From: Flavobacterium sp. MDT1-60
Lineage (GTDB): Bacteria; Bacteroidota; Bacteroidia; Flavobacteriales; Flavobacteriaceae
Reading direction: 5' to 3'
Length of the DNA stretch: 64,000 nt
NCBI RefSeq assembly: GCF_014844035.1
Contig: NZ_CP062159.1
Span: forward strand, 4,712,001 to 4,776,000
Shown: in pieces, positions 1-10,101 of the stretch
Layout of the letters: every line of letters begins with the position of its first letter
How positions within the stretch are numbered: position 1 is the first letter of the stretch
Position numbers and translations under genes: made by a program
The notes under the pieces: model-generated
Seen by the model: the letters and a program-made list of their open reading frames with translations, nothing else
Databases searched by the model: none
Told to the model about the DNA's origin: nothing

Positions 1-1
1 A

Positions 2-820
2 AATTATATTAAAGCAGAAGCTGTAGTCACCGTTTCTTCCGGAATGCTAGCCGGAAAACTGGCAATTGATGAATTGAAAAAACAGACAGGCACCTTTTTT
101 CATTTTGATGATGTTCATACGGCGATTCAGGTAGATAAAAGTTTACCCGTTTTTATAGATGGAAAAATCAATTCCAGGTTATTGGATAACAAAGAAGAGA
201 CAATTACAATCCTGACCGACGGAGTTCCTTCTTTTGAAACCAATCCGATTGACTTATCAGTTTTGGCCGCAATTCCAAAAAACAAAGAAATCACGTTGCT
301 TATTGATGAATCACATTCTCTTGGAATTTTAGGCAAAAATGGCTGCGGAATTTATTCTGATATCAATCTTCCGATAAAGAGAAAAATTATGGTTTCTTCT
401 TTGGGAAAAGCTTTTGGTTTAACCGGAGGTGTAATTGCAAGTGATGTTTCTTTTATCAATCAAATAAAGAAATCAGAAATCTTTGGCTCTGCTGCCGGAA
501 TGAATCCTGCTTTTGTACAGACTTTAGCCGATGCTTCTGAACTATATCCGAAACAACATCAAAAATTAGTTGAGAATCTCATTTATATTGACCAAAAACT
601 GGTCAAAAATGATTCTATCAAATTTGATAAAAGTTATCCTTTAATTTATTTGAAAGATAAAAATGTTATTGATGTATTAAAAGAAAATAAGATTATAATT
701 GCTAGTTTTAAATACAAACAAAACGCAGATAATCTAAATAGAATTGTAGTAACAGCTAATCATCTGCCGGAAGATTTAGATAAATTAGTAAATATCTTAA
801 ACGTTTATAATTTTAAGTAA
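2..820 (+). CDS. PLP-dependent acyltransferase/aminotransferase, BioF/KBL type (5' truncated by window)
   Basis: The frame is open from base 2, so the true start lies before the window; 272 residues are visible. They carry the fold-type I PLP signature of the alpha-oxoamine synthase group: a DESHSLG segment (the Asp that contacts the pyridine nitrogen) near base 308 and SSLGKAFG near base 395, whose Lys would form the Schiff base. The family joins an amino acid to an acyl-CoA (8-amino-7-oxononanoate synthase, 2-amino-3-ketobutyrate-CoA ligase) in the cytoplasm. The DESHS motif in place of the usual DEAHS, and the absence of other biotin genes in view, prevent a firm choice of substrate. It stops with TAA and an inverted repeat follows directly. 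Confidence 0.8.
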   Translation, partial: NYIKAEAVVTVSSGMLAGKLAIDELKKQTGTFFHFDDVHTAIQVDKSLPVFIDGKINSRLLDNKEETITILTDGVPSFETNPIDLSVLAAIPKNKEITLLIDESHSLGILGKNGCGIYSDINLPIKRKIMVSSLGKAFGLTGGVIASDVSFINQIKKSEIFGSAAGMNPAFVQTLADASELYPKQHQKLVENLIYIDQKLVKNDSIKFDKSYPLIYLKDKNVIDVLKENKIIIASFKYKQNADNLNRIVVTANHLPEDLDKLVNILNVYNFK

Positions 821-837
821 AAACAAAAAAAAAGTTG

Positions 838-913
838 GCCACGAATTCCACTAATTTTCACAAATTAAAACTTACACACAATACAATTAGTGAAAATTCG
901 TGAAATTCGTGGC
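838..913. repeat. Inverted repeat, GCCACGAATT family
   Basis: A left arm beginning GCCACGAATTCCACTAATTT is answered by a right arm ending GAAATTCGTGGC, giving a long imperfect hairpin just after the stop codon of the preceding gene. The same family recurs near 9880, 35771-35924, 46505, 48115-48190 and 57085-57545. It may act as a transcription end as well as being an interspersed repeat. Confidence 0.8.
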
Positions 914-939
914 AAAAAAACTTCTCGTAACTCAATAAA

Positions 940-972
940 TTGTAATCAAATTAGTTTTAAAACGTACCTTTG
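940..972 (+). promoter_or_regulatory. Flavobacterial-type promoter of the DUF1456 gene
   Basis: TTG at 940-942 and TACCTTTG at 965-972 are 22 bases apart, matching the flavobacterial consensus TTG-N17-23-TAnnTTTG. The ATG at 987 lies 14 bases beyond the -7 box, so the leader would be very short. Confidence 0.65.
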
Positions 973-986
973 TAAAAAATTAAACG

Positions 987-1451
987 ATGACGAACAACGA
1001 TATCCTAAAAAAACTTCGCGTGGCTTTGATGCTCCGTGACGACCAAATAGTTGAAATTTTAGAATTAGTAGATTTTAGAATTACAAAATCAGAATTAGGA
1101 GCTTTTTTCAGAGCAGAAGATCATGAAAATTATATGGAATGCGGTGATCAGGTTTTACGTAACTTTTTAAACGGATTAGTAATTCACTTAAGAGGAACGA
1201 AAGAAAATCCTAAAAACCCGAATGATGTTTTAGCAAAACATAAAGCAGAAATTCCGAAGAAAGACAGTACAAAAGAAAGACCTGAGTTTAAAGCAAGCGC
1301 TAAAGATGCTGAAAAAGGAAGAGGCGATAAAGCACCTTCTAAATCGGGACCTGCAGCTAAAAAACCTTTCAAGAAAAACAACACCAAAACAGCTCCTAAA
1401 GTACAGGTTGTAGAAAAAGTGGTTTACAAAAACGGTAAGAATAAGAAATAA
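987..1451 (+). CDS. DUF1456 (YehS-like) family protein with basic C-terminal tail
   Basis: Residues 1 to about 75 match the DUF1456 domain, with the typical pattern of alternating helices and the FLNGLVIHLRG segment. E. coli YehS carries two copies of this domain in about 156 residues. Here only one is present, and residues 76-154 are instead a Lys/Ala/Pro-rich, strongly basic, low-complexity tail likely to be disordered and able to bind nucleic acid or another polyanion. The function of the family is unknown. The start is fixed by a good promoter 15 bases upstream. The gene stands alone, convergent with sucC. Confidence 0.8.
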   Translation: MTNNDILKKLRVALMLRDDQIVEILELVDFRITKSELGAFFRAEDHENYMECGDQVLRNFLNGLVIHLRGTKENPKNPNDVLAKHKAEIPKKDSTKERPEFKASAKDAEKGRGDKAPSKSGPAAKKPFKKNNTKTAPKVQVVEKVVYKNGKNKK

Positions 1452-1463
1452 TTAATACCTATA

Positions 1464-1741
1464 AAGTTTAACCGCAAAGGGCGCTAAGATTTACGCAAAG
1501 TTCGCAAGGCTATATTGATAAAGCTTTGCGAACTTTGTGTTTAAAAAAGATTCCTATTTTCAAATATAGCCCACGATTTCAACCGTGGGAAAGCTCGGAA
1601 GATGCAGATTGTGTGATATACATTATGTCCCCTCGGTTGAAACCGCGGGCTATGTTTGCCAATCTTTTACCAGATAGCTTTGCGAACTTTGCGTTTATAT
1701 TGAACCCTATAGATAAAAAGCCTTGCGTACGTTGCGGTTAA
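1464..1741. repeat. Intergenic repeat cluster (CGCAAAG family enclosing a CCGCGG-type hairpin pair)
   Basis: This spacer holds no convincing gene. Bases 1471-1545 and 1660-1741 carry the AACCGCAAAGGGCGCTAAG / CTTTGCGAACTTTGCG repeat in opposite orientations. Nested inside is a second family: ATAGCCCACGATTTCAACCG near 1566 and CGGTTGAAACCGCGGGCTAT near 1635. The short open frame across it is repeat sequence, not a gene. Confidence 0.7.
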
Positions 1742-1749
1742 GTAGACTG

Positions 1750-1787
1750 CAAAAAAAATCCCTCCGAAATCGGAAGGATTTTCTATA
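1750..1787. terminator. Bidirectional terminator between DUF1456 gene and sucC
   Basis: An A-run, the stem AATCCCTCCG-AAAT-CGGAAGGATT and a T-rich stretch form a hairpin usable from both convergent genes. Confidence 0.7.
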
Positions 1788-1806
1788 TAATTGATTTCTT
1801 AATTGA

Positions 1807-3000
1807 TTAAGATAATGCAGCTTTAACCTGATCAGCAGCTTCCTGAAATTGAGTAGCTGATAAAATTGGCATACCTGAATTGTCAATTAATTCTTTTGCA
1901 ATTTCAGCATTTGTTCCTTGCAAACGAACAATAATTGGCACTTTAATAGCATCACCCATATTTTTGTAAGCGTCAACAACTCCTTGCGCCACACGGTCAC
2001 AACGAACGATTCCACCAAAAATATTGATCAAAATTGCTTTTACGTTTGGATCTTTTAAGATAATACGGAAAGCCGTTTCAACACGTTTTGCATCAGCAGT
2101 TCCACCAACGTCAAGGAAGTTAGCAGGCTCAAAACCAGCGTATTTAATTAAATCCATAGTTGCCATTGCAAGACCAGCTCCGTTTACCATACATCCTACA
2201 GTACCGTCAAGATCTACATAGTTCAAACCTACTTCTTTAGCTTCAACTTCGATTGGATTCTCCTCACGGATATCTCTCATTTCAGCGTACTTAGGTTGTC
2301 TGTATAAAGCATTATCATCGATATTTACTTTAGCATCAACAGCCATAATTTTGTTGTCAGATGTTTTCAAAACCGGGTTGATTTCAAACATAGAAGCATC
2401 AGAACCAATGTAAGCATTGTATAATGAATCGATGAATTTAACCATTTCTTTGAAAGCATTTCCAGAAAGACCTAAGTTAAAGGCAATTCTTCTAGCCTGA
2501 AAACCTTGTAATCCAACAGTAGGATCAACTTCTTCAGTAAAGATTAAGTGTGGAGTGTGCTCAGCAACTTCTTCGATATCCATTCCACCTTCAGTAGAAT
2601 ACATAATCATGTTACGTCCTGTACCTCTATTCAATAAAACAGAAACATAAAACTCAGAAGTTTCGCTTTCACCAGGATAGTATACATCTTCAGCAACTAA
2701 AATTTTGTTTACCTTTTTTCCTTCAGCAGAAGTTTGAGGTGTAATCAATTGCATTCCGATAATTTGTCCTGCAATTTCTTCAACTTGTTGAAGATTTTTA
2801 GCCAACTTAACTCCACCACCTTTTCCACGACCACCTGCGTGAATTTGTGCTTTTATTACGTGCCATCCTGTACCAGTTTCGGCAGTTAATTGTTTTGCAG
2901 CAGCCACAGCTTCAACCGCATTATTAGCCACAATTCCGCGTTGAATGCGTACTCCGTAACTAGCTAAAATTTCTTTTCCTTGATATTCGTGTATGTTCAT
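1807..3000 (-). CDS. sucC: Succinyl-CoA synthetase (ADP-forming) subunit beta
   Basis: This is the 397-residue beta subunit of the TCA-cycle ligase that makes ATP or GTP from succinyl-CoA. It begins MNIHEYQGKEIL, the standard N-terminus. The ATP-grasp domain follows (KAQIHAGGRGKGGGVKLA near residue 47), then the CoA-ligase domain with GTVGCMVNGAGLAMATMD and NIFGGIVRCD. Length agrees with E. coli SucC (388). An upstream in-frame ATG would add 20 residues, but the promoter -7 box lies at 3049-3056, so the start at 3000 is preferred. The sucD partner is not adjacent, which is common in flavobacteria. Confidence 0.95.
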   Translation of the reverse strand: MNIHEYQGKEILASYGVRIQRGIVANNAVEAVAAAKQLTAETGTGWHVIKAQIHAGGRGKGGGVKLAKNLQQVEEIAGQIIGMQLITPQTSAEGKKVNKILVAEDVYYPGESETSEFYVSVLLNRGTGRNMIMYSTEGGMDIEEVAEHTPHLIFTEEVDPTVGLQGFQARRIAFNLGLSGNAFKEMVKFIDSLYNAYIGSDASMFEINPVLKTSDNKIMAVDAKVNIDDNALYRQPKYAEMRDIREENPIEVEAKEVGLNYVDLDGTVGCMVNGAGLAMATMDLIKYAGFEPANFLDVGGTADAKRVETAFRIILKDPNVKAILINIFGGIVRCDRVAQGVVDAYKNMGDAIKVPIIVRLQGTNAEIAKELIDNSGMPILSATQFQEAADQVKAALS

Positions 3001-3048
3001 AATATAGAATTTGTCTGGTTCTGAATTTATTTCAGAATAAAAGTGCGA

Positions 3049-3056
3049 CAAAAGTA
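3049..3056 (-). promoter_or_regulatory. -7 box of the sucC promoter
   Basis: On the minus strand this reads TACTTTTG, an exact TAnnTTTG match 48 bases before the sucC ATG. No TTG at the right distance was seen, so it rests on the -7 box alone. Confidence 0.5.
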
Positions 3057-3389
3057 GCAAAATTCAACTTAATAGTAAAATCTTTTTCAATTAAAAATGA
3101 GTCAATTTAAGATTCCTTTATAATTATTTACGAAAGCAAATAAATCGTTAAACAAATGCTTTGTTAATGTTAACAGAAAATCACTATATCGTTTGATATT
3201 TAACAAAAATATCAGTAATTACAATACCTGACCACGGATTTTTCCTAATATAATTTAAAACATATTGCCATTTTATCATTTAGCAATGGTTTAAATAAAA
3301 TTATTATCATTTAAGAACCGTTTTTCTAATATTACAACAAAAATGTAAGCCAAATTACAATTTCAATACATTATGTTTAACGAAATCTT
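3057..3389. other. AT-rich divergent spacer, no gene seen
   Basis: About 330 bases lie between the sucC and gltB promoters. They are very AT-rich, contain short inverted segments such as AACAAATGCTTTGTT at 3151-3165, and none of the repeat families that fill other spacers. Regulatory sites for nitrogen or carbon control are plausible here but cannot be named. Confidence 0.4.
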
Positions 3390-3397
3390 TATTTTTG
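3390..3397 (+). promoter_or_regulatory. -7 box of the gltB promoter
   Basis: TATTTTTG matches TAnnTTTG. It lies downstream of an in-frame ATG at 3373 and upstream of the ATG at 3415, which favours 3415 as the gltB start. Confidence 0.5.
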
Positions 3398-3414
3398 TAG
3401 AAAAAATATCAAGA

Positions 3415-6400
3415 ATGAAAGTTAAAGAACAAGGGCTTTATTTGCCTGAATTTGAACACGACAATTGTGGTGCAGGATTTATTTGTAATTTGAATGGTAT
3501 TAAATCTAACGATATTATTCACAAAGCATTGGATATCTTAATAAAATTGGAACATCGTGGTGCCGTTAGTTCTGATGGACGAACTGGAGACGGAGCTGGA
3601 ATTTTGTTCGATATCCCACATGATTTTTTTAAAAAAGTATGTGATTTTGAAATCCCTGAAACACGTGAGTATGCAGTAGGAATGGTGTTTTTACCAAAAA
3701 GCAAAAACCAGGTTTCTTTTTGTATCAACACTTTTGAAGCAACTATTAAAGATCAGAACTTAAAGATCTTAGGTTGGAGAGATGTACCTGTTGAAGTGGA
3801 AAATTTAGGGCAGATTGCCGCAGAAAAAGAACCATCAGTTAAACAGGTTTTTGTTAGCAAAAACGGTCAGAATTTAACTGAACAAGAATTTAATGCAAAA
3901 CTTTTTGCAGCTAGAAAAATTGCTGAACACGCTGTTAGAGGCTCTAAAACCTCTGAAAGCCATATGTTTTATTTCTCTAGTTTATCGACAACTACCATAA
4001 TATATAAAGGTCTATTGATGCCGGAAGACATCAGCCGTTATTATGTTGACTTAAAAGATCCAGATTTAGTGACTCGTTTGGCGCTAGTTCACCAACGTTT
4101 CTCTACAAATACTTTCCCTTCATGGGAATTAGCACAGCCATTCAGATACATGTGTCATAATGGTGAAATCAACACACTTCGCGGAAACGTTAGCCGTATG
4201 CGTGCTCGTGAAGAGCTTATGCAAAGCAAAGTTTTTGGCGATGATATCAAAAAATTATTCCCAATTATCTTAGAAGGAAAATCAGATTCTGCTTCTATGG
4301 ATATGGTGGTTGAACTTTTATTAATGACTGGTCGTTCATTACCGGAAGCAATGATGATGGTAGTTCCTGAAGCTTGGGAAAAACATCAGACAATGTCTCC
4401 TGAGAAAAAAGCATTTTACGAGTTTAATGCTTGTATCATGGAACCTTGGGACGGTCCTGCTTCTATTCCGTTTACAGATGGAAATGTTATTGGAGCATTA
4501 TTAGACAGAAACGGTTTGCGTCCTTCCCGTTATACCTTAACAAAAAGCGGTTTCGTAATCATGTCATCAGAAATTGGTGTATTGGATATCGATCCGGAAG
4601 ATGTAATTCAGCACGGTCGTTTAGAACCAGGAAAAATGTTCCTTGTTGACATGAACGAAGGTCGTATTATTGAGGATGAAGAAGTAAAAAAAGCAATTGT
4701 AACGAAACGTCCTTATAAAGAATGGTTAGATGCAAATTTATTGCCTTTATCTAAAGTTCCTTACACAAATAACCCAACTCCGGTTGAAAAACTTGATTTT
4801 TTAACGAGACAAAAATTATTTGGTTATACCATTGAAGATTTAAAAACAATCATCAACCCAATGGGAGGTCAGGGAGCTGAAGCAATTAGTTCTATGGGTA
4901 ACGATACGCCTTTGGCAGTATTGTCAGACCAGCCTCAATTGTTGTATAACTATTTCAAACAATTATTTGCCCAGGTAACCAACCCGCCTTTGGATGGTAT
5001 TCGTGAGGAAATCATTACTGATATCAGTTTAGCTGTTGGTGGAGATTTCAATATTTTTGAAATTGAATCTAAACAATGTAAAAAATTAAAAATCCAGAAT
5101 CCGGTTATTTCTAACGAGGATTTAGATAAAATCAGAAACATCGATCACGCAGATTTCAAATCGGCTACCATTTCTACTTTATATAAAATAGAAAAAGGAG
5201 TTAACGGTTTAGAGCGTGCTCTTGAAAAATGTGTTCAGGCTACTTACAAAGCGGTTTCTGAAGGGTGCAATGTAATTATATTATCGGATAGAGGCGTAAG
5301 CGAAGAATTAGCTCCAATTCCTATGTTATTGGCTTGTTCTTACATTCACCACTCTTTGAATATTTTACAGGTTCGTTCTAAATTTGGAATCATAATCGAA
5401 TCTGCAGAGCCTCGTGAACCACATCATTTTGCTTTATTGTTCGGATACGGTGCTAGTGCAATCAATCCTTACATGGTAAATGAAATCATTCACGATCAGG
5501 TTAACCAGGGATTCATTAAAGGTGTTAAAGCTGATTATGCAATTGTAAATTACAATAAAGCGATTGCAAAAGGAATCGTTAAGATCATGAACAAAATTGG
5601 TATCTCTACTTTACATTCGTACAGAGCTGCTCAAATTTTCGAGATATTAGGTTTAAACAAAACATTTACCTCTAAATATTTCCCTTACACACCTTCAAGA
5701 ATCGAAGGAATTGGTTTGATGGAAGTAGAAAAAGAAGTAAAAAAACGTTTCCAAAAAGCATTCCCAAATTCAAAAGTGGCAAGTTTGCTTTCTTTAGAAA
5801 TTGGAGGTATTTACAGATGGAGACGTGGTGGAGAAAAACACATGTTCAATCCAACCACTATTGCTAAATTACAACAGGCGGTTCGTTTAAACAGCCCTGA
5901 AAGCTATAAAGAATATTCTAATATGGTTAACGAGCAAAGCTCAAACCTAATGACTATTAGAGGAATGTTTGAATTCAATAATTTAGATCCAATTTCTATT
6001 GATGAAGTAGAACCTTGGACAGAAATTGTAAAGAAATTCAAAACAGGTGCAATGTCTTACGGATCTATCAGTAGAGAAGCACACGAGAATTTAGCGATTG
6101 CAATGAACAGAATTGGTGGAAAAAGTAATTCCGGAGAAGGTGGAGAAGATCCTAAACGTTTCCAGAAAGAAATCAACGGAGATTCAAGAAACAGTGCTAT
6201 CAAACAAGTTGCTTCTGGACGTTTTGGTGTTTCGATCAACTATTTGACAAACGCTAAAGAAATTCAGATTAAAATGGCTCAAGGAGCAAAACCTGGTGAA
6301 GGTGGTCAGCTTCCTGGAGAAAAAGTGGTGCCCTGGATTGCTGAAACCAGAAACTCTACGCCTTATGTAGGTTTAATTTCGCCTCCACCTCATCACGATA

Positions 6401-7929
6401 TTTATTCTATTGAGGATTTATCTCAATTGATTTATGATTTGAAAAATGCAAATCGTGAAGCGCGTGTAAACGTAAAATTAGTTTCTGAAGTGGGTGTTGG
6501 AACAATTGCTGCCGGTGTTGCCAAAGCAAAAGCTGATGTTATCCTTATTTCAGGTTATGATGGAGGAACTGGTGCTGCGCCATTGACTTCATTACAACAC
6601 ACTGGAATTCCGTGGGAACTTGGTTTAGCTGAAGCACAACAAACTTTGATCTTAAATGATTTAAGAAGCCGTGTGGTTTTAGAGTGTGACGGACAATTAA
6701 AAACAGGACGTGACGTAGCTATCGCTGCATTATTAGGAGCCGAAGAATTTGGTTTTGCTACTGCTCCGCTTGTAGCTTCTGGATGTATCATGATGAGAGC
6801 TTGTCACTTAAATACGTGTCCTGTTGGTATTGCAACTCAGGATCCTGAATTGAGAAAAAATTTCAAAGGAACTCCGGAGCACGTAATCAACTTCATGTAT
6901 TTTATTGCTGAGGAATTAAGAGAAATCATGGCGCAATTAGGTTTCAGAACCTTGAAAGAAATGGTCGGTCAGTCACAAAAATTAAATGTGAACAAAGCGA
7001 TCAAACATTACAAAGCCAATGGTTTAGATTTATCATCAATTCTATACAAACCGGAAAAAGCTAAAACGGTTCCAAATCACAATACAACTGAACAAGATCA
7101 CAACTTAGAAAATGTATTGGATTTCGCAATTATCAAAGAGGCTATTCCTTCTATTTATAGAAAAGAGAAAACAAGAGTTACATTTAAAATTAAAAATACA
7201 GACCGTTCTGTAGGGGCCATTTTGAGTAATGAAATCTCAAAAATATATGGCGCACAAGGTTTACCTGAAGACACTATTTTAGTTGATTTTGAAGGTTCTG
7301 CCGGACAAAGTTTTGGTGCATTTGCAACAAACGGATTGTCGTTTAAAATTCACGGAAACTGTAATGATTATTTAGGAAAAGGACTTTCCGGAGGAAAATT
7401 GATTATCAAAGTACCTCCTACTGCAACTTTCAAACCTGAAGAAAACATCATTATTGGTAACGTTGCCCTTTACGGAGCTATTACCGGAGAGGCTTATATT
7501 AATGGAATGGCCGGAGAGCGTTTTTGTGTGAGAAATTCTGGAGCAACTGCGGTAGTTGAAGGAATTGGAGATCACGGATGCGAGTACATGACCGGTGGTA
7601 CGGTGGTTGTTTTAGGAAAAACAGGAAGAAACTTCGCAGCTGGTATGAGCGGTGGTGTGGCTTATGTTTATGATCCAAATAAAAAATTCGATTCAACTTT
7701 ATGTAACATGGAAATGGTTGCATTTGACCCAATCGAAGAAGAGGATATTACAAAACTAAGACGATTAATCAAAAACCATTCATTGTACACCAGCAGTCCA
7801 TTAGCGAAAAGAATTTTAGCAGACTGGGAAAATGAACAGAAACATTTCGTAAAAGTAATGCCAACTGATTACAAAAAAGCATTACAGCGAATTGCAGAAG
7901 AGAAAAAAATAGAAGAATTAATAGCTTAA
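3415..7929 (+). CDS. gltB: Glutamate synthase large subunit
   Basis: This is the 1504-residue alpha subunit of GOGAT, which transfers the glutamine amide to 2-oxoglutarate. From the N-terminus: a class II glutamine amidotransferase whose nucleophile is Cys18 in HDNCGAGF (a short propeptide precedes it, usual for the family), a central domain, the FMN synthase barrel from about residue 800 ([17 protein letters not shown]), the 3Fe-4S cysteines C1124, C1130 and C1135, and the C-terminal GXGXG beta-helix. An ATG at 3373 is also in frame, but it precedes the likely promoter and the shorter start puts the Cys in its normal place. gltD follows after 113 bases, so the two are probably one transcript. 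Confidence 0.96.
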   Translation: MKVKEQGLYLPEFEHDNCGAGFICNLNGIKSNDIIHKALDILIKLEHRGAVSSDGRTGDGAGILFDIPHDFFKKVCDFEIPETREYAVGMVFLPKSKNQVSFCINTFEATIKDQNLKILGWRDVPVEVENLGQIAAEKEPSVKQVFVSKNGQNLTEQEFNAKLFAARKIAEHAVRGSKTSESHMFYFSSLSTTTIIYKGLLMPEDISRYYVDLKDPDLVTRLALVHQRFSTNTFPSWELAQPFRYMCHNGEINTLRGNVSRMRAREELMQSKVFGDDIKKLFPIILEGKSDSASMDMVVELLLMTGRSLPEAMMMVVPEAWEKHQTMSPEKKAFYEFNACIMEPWDGPASIPFTDGNVIGALLDRNGLRPSRYTLTKSGFVIMSSEIGVLDIDPEDVIQHGRLEPGKMFLVDMNEGRIIEDEEVKKAIVTKRPYKEWLDANLLPLSKVPYTNNPTPVEKLDFLTRQKLFGYTIEDLKTIINPMGGQGAEAISSMGNDTPLAVLSDQPQLLYNYFKQLFAQVTNPPLDGIREEIITDISLAVGGDFNIFEIESKQCKKLKIQNPVISNEDLDKIRNIDHADFKSATISTLYKIEKGVNGLERALEKCVQATYKAVSEGCNVIILSDRGVSEELAPIPMLLACSYIHHSLNILQVRSKFGIIIESAEPREPHHFALLFGYGASAINPYMVNEIIHDQVNQGFIKGVKADYAIVNYNKAIAKGIVKIMNKIGISTLHSYRAAQIFEILGLNKTFTSKYFPYTPSRIEGIGLMEVEKEVKKRFQKAFPNSKVASLLSLEIGGIYRWRRGGEKHMFNPTTIAKLQQAVRLNSPESYKEYSNMVNEQSSNLMTIRGMFEFNNLDPISIDEVEPWTEIVKKFKTGAMSYGSISREAHENLAIAMNRIGGKSNSGEGGEDPKRFQKEINGDSRNSAIKQVASGRFGVSINYLTNAKEIQIKMAQGAKPGEGGQLPGEKVVPWIAETRNSTPYVGLISPPPHHDIYSIEDLSQLIYDLKNANREARVNVKLVSEVGVGTIAAGVAKAKADVILISGYDGGTGAAPLTSLQHTGIPWELGLAEAQQTLILNDLRSRVVLECDGQLKTGRDVAIAALLGAEEFGFATAPLVASGCIMMRACHLNTCPVGIATQDPELRKNFKGTPEHVINFMYFIAEELREIMAQLGFRTLKEMVGQSQKLNVNKAIKHYKANGLDLSSILYKPEKAKTVPNHNTTEQDHNLENVLDFAIIKEAIPSIYRKEKTRVTFKIKNTDRSVGAILSNEISKIYGAQGLPEDTILVDFEGSAGQSFGAFATNGLSFKIHGNCNDYLGKGLSGGKLIIKVPPTATFKPEENIIIGNVALYGAITGEAYINGMAGERFCVRNSGATAVVEGIGDHGCEYMTGGTVVVLGKTGRNFAAGMSGGVAYVYDPNKKFDSTLCNMEMVAFDPIEEEDITKLRRLIKNHSLYTSSPLAKRILADWENEQKHFVKVMPTDYKKALQRIAEEKKIEELIA

Positions 7930-7965
7930 TAAAAATCAATTTCAAAAATCAAAAGTCAATTTCAA

Positions 7966-8036
7966 TGGCAATGTCTTCCTGAGCGGAGTCGAAGGATTTG
8001 GAATTTGGAATTTAAGAAATTGGAATTTTAATTAAA
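7966..8036. repeat. Repeat inserted between gltB and gltD
   Basis: CCTGAGCGGAGTCGAAGG at 7979-7996 belongs to a family also found at about 42875 and 51218. It is followed by GGAATTTGGAATTT-type heptad repeats like those after 63760. This insertion explains the unusually long gap in the glt operon. Confidence 0.7.
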
Positions 8037-8042
8037 AATGTC

Positions 8043-9497
8043 ATGGGTAAAATAGGCGGATTTAAAGAATATAACAGAGCTGACGAAAGTAATTTAGCAG
8101 TTGCAGAACGTGTTTCGAACTACAACGAATTTACTATTCCGTTATCTGAAGAAAAGAAAAAAGAACAAGGTTCAAGATGTATGGATTGTGGTATTCCTTT
8201 TTGCCACAGTGCTTGTCCGTTAGGTAATTTAATTCCTGACTTCAACGACATGGTGCATCAGGAAGAATGGCAAGGTGCCTTAGAGATTTTACAATCTACT
8301 AATAACTTTCCGGAATTCACCGGTCGCTTATGCCCTGCTCCATGTGAGAAATCATGTGTATTAGGGATCATCAAAGAACCTGTTGCGATTGAAAATATCG
8401 AGAAAAATATCATCGAAAGAGGTTTTGATGAAGGATGGATCAAACCACAGCCACCAAAAACGAGAACTGGAAAAACGGTTGCTGTTATTGGTTCAGGTCC
8501 TGCTGGTTTGGCAGCAGCTCAACAATTAAACAGAGCGGGTCACACTGTAACTGTTTTTGAAAGAGACAATGCCATTGGAGGTTTATTACGTTACGGAATT
8601 CCGAATTTCAAATTAGAAAAAGGAATTATCGACAGACGTGTATTAATCCTTGAAGCAGAAGGAATCACTTTCAAAACTAACGTAAATGTTGGAGTAAACT
8701 TTAGCGTTGAAGAACTAAACTCTTTTGATTCTATCGTATTATGCGGTGGAGCAACTGAAAGAAGAAGTTTGCCAACTAAAGGAATCGAAAGCAAAGGCGT
8801 TGTTCAGGCAATGGATTTCTTAACACAGCAAACTAAAGTTTTATACGGAGAATCAATTCCAGACCAGGTAATGGCAACTGGAAAAGATGTAATCGTAATT
8901 GGTGGTGGAGATACAGGTTCAGATTGTATTGGAACATCAAACAGACACGGTGCAAAATCAGTAACTAACTTTGAGATTTTACCAAAACCTCCGGTTGGAA
9001 GAAGCGAGTCAACGCCTTGGCCTTTCTGGCCGTTGCAGTTGAAAACGTCATCTTCTCACGAAGAAGGCTGTGACAGAAACTGGTTAATCAATACTAAAGA
9101 ATTCCTGGCTAACGAAAAAGGAGAATTAGTGGGATTAAAAACAGTTGAAGTGCAATGGAAAATGACTCCGGGTCAGCGTCCTGAATTAATCGAAAAAGAA
9201 GGTTCAGAAAAAATCTGGCCTTGCGATTTAGCTTTATTGGCTTTAGGATTTACAGGTCCTGAGAAAACTTTAAGCGAGCAATTAGGTCTTGAAGTGGATA
9301 TGAGAAGTAACTATAAAGCAAAAAATTATCAAACGAATGTACCGCACATTTTCACCGCTGGTGATATGAGAAGAGGACAATCGTTAATTGTATGGGCTAT
9401 TTCAGAAGGTCGCGAAGCAGCAAGAGAAGTAGATTTGTTCTTAATGGGCTCTACTAACTTGCCAACCAAAGGAAACGGAGATTTACCTAGTTTGTAA
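8043..9497 (+). CDS. gltD: Glutamate synthase small subunit
   Basis: This is the 484-residue NADPH-oxidising partner of GltB. N-terminal cysteines C46, C49, C54, C58 (CMDCGIPFCHSACP) and C97, C101, C105 bind the 4Fe-4S clusters. The FAD dinucleotide-binding motif is GSGPAGLAAAQ at about 150-160, and the NADPH-binding motif is GGGDTGSDC at about residue 290. The C-terminal FAD segment IFTAGDMRRGQSLIVWAI closes the fold. Length fits the family (about 470-490). It follows gltB in the same direction, separated only by a repeat insertion. Confidence 0.96.
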   Translation: MGKIGGFKEYNRADESNLAVAERVSNYNEFTIPLSEEKKKEQGSRCMDCGIPFCHSACPLGNLIPDFNDMVHQEEWQGALEILQSTNNFPEFTGRLCPAPCEKSCVLGIIKEPVAIENIEKNIIERGFDEGWIKPQPPKTRTGKTVAVIGSGPAGLAAAQQLNRAGHTVTVFERDNAIGGLLRYGIPNFKLEKGIIDRRVLILEAEGITFKTNVNVGVNFSVEELNSFDSIVLCGGATERRSLPTKGIESKGVVQAMDFLTQQTKVLYGESIPDQVMATGKDVIVIGGGDTGSDCIGTSNRHGAKSVTNFEILPKPPVGRSESTPWPFWPLQLKTSSSHEEGCDRNWLINTKEFLANEKGELVGLKTVEVQWKMTPGQRPELIEKEGSEKIWPCDLALLALGFTGPEKTLSEQLGLEVDMRSNYKAKNYQTNVPHIFTAGDMRRGQSLIVWAISEGREAAREVDLFLMGSTNLPTKGNGDLPSL

Positions 9498-9598
9498 TTT
9501 TTAAGATTCTGAGGGGCTAAGGTTTTCTTGTAATCTACATCTTAAGAACTTAAAGATTAAATTTTATTAAGTCTTTATTCCGATAAACAACACACAGC

Positions 9599-9628
9599 AA
9601 AAAGCCTTGACTAACGTCAGGGCTTTTT
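9599..9628 (+). terminator. Rho-independent terminator after gltD
   Basis: The stem AAAAGCC-TTGAC / GTCAGGGCTTTT ends in a T-run, about 100 bases after the gltD stop. Confidence 0.75.
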
Positions 9629-9681
9629 AGGTTCAAATACACAGAAAAACAAAGGGACATTAAAACCAAAAATATTTAATT

Positions 9682-9796
9682 CATAGCCCGCGGTTTCAAC
9701 CGTGGGAGACTGATCGTGATCGTATATTACGATCATATAATTGTGATTATGTATTGTGATCATATTGCGTCCCAACGGTTGAAGCCGTTGGTTATG
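9682..9796. repeat. CATAGCCCGCGGTTTCAACC-family inverted repeat pair
   Basis: CATAGCCCGCGGTTTCAACC opens the element and CGGTTGAAGCCGTTGGTTATG closes it in inverse orientation. Between them lies a degenerate GATCGTGAT/ATGATC run. The same pair occurs near 1566-1656. No gene is visible from 9498 to 10101. Confidence 0.75.
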
Positions 9797-9864
9797 TTTT
9801 TCTTGATTGGCAACAATAGGCAAAGTAATTAAACGAATGCATCCTAAAATTCAAAGAATAAAAT

Positions 9865-9932
9865 TTGTGGAAATTAGTGCAATTCGTGGCGAAAAAAATC
9901 TACGCTAATCTTTTAATCTGTGGCAAAAACTT
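9865..9932. repeat. GCCACGAATT / GCCACAGATT family half-elements
   Basis: ATTAGTGCAATTCGTGGC (to 9891) and TTTTAATCTGTGGCAAAAA (to about 9930) are right arms of two repeat families seen elsewhere in the window. Confidence 0.6.
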
Positions 9933-10052
9933 AGTACCTTAGAGTCTTAGTCCCTTAGAACCTAAAAAAGAATTTTATAAAAATTAGAAATAAAGCACTT
10001 TTTGTTCAAAAACAAACAATTTGTTACAATTTGTTATTTTTCTACAATTAAT

Positions 10053-10082
10053 TTGTCGTTAGTCAAAAGTGTAATAACTTTG
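10053..10082 (+). promoter_or_regulatory. Promoter of lysA
   Basis: TTG at 10053-10055 and TAACTTTG at 10075-10082, 19 bases apart, are a full match to the flavobacterial consensus. The ATG follows at 10102. Confidence 0.75.
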
Positions 10083-10101
10083 CCCAAAATAGTTTATAAA
10101 A

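Noticed and set aside
1526..1741. 71-codon open frame after the DUF1456 gene
   Set aside because: It lies wholly inside two repeat families (CGCAAAG and CCGCGG types) and its product has no gene-like character.
9498..10101. Lysine riboswitch before lysA
   Set aside because: The spacer is terminator plus repeats, and the lysA promoter lies only 20 bases before the start codon, leaving no room for an aptamer in the leader.
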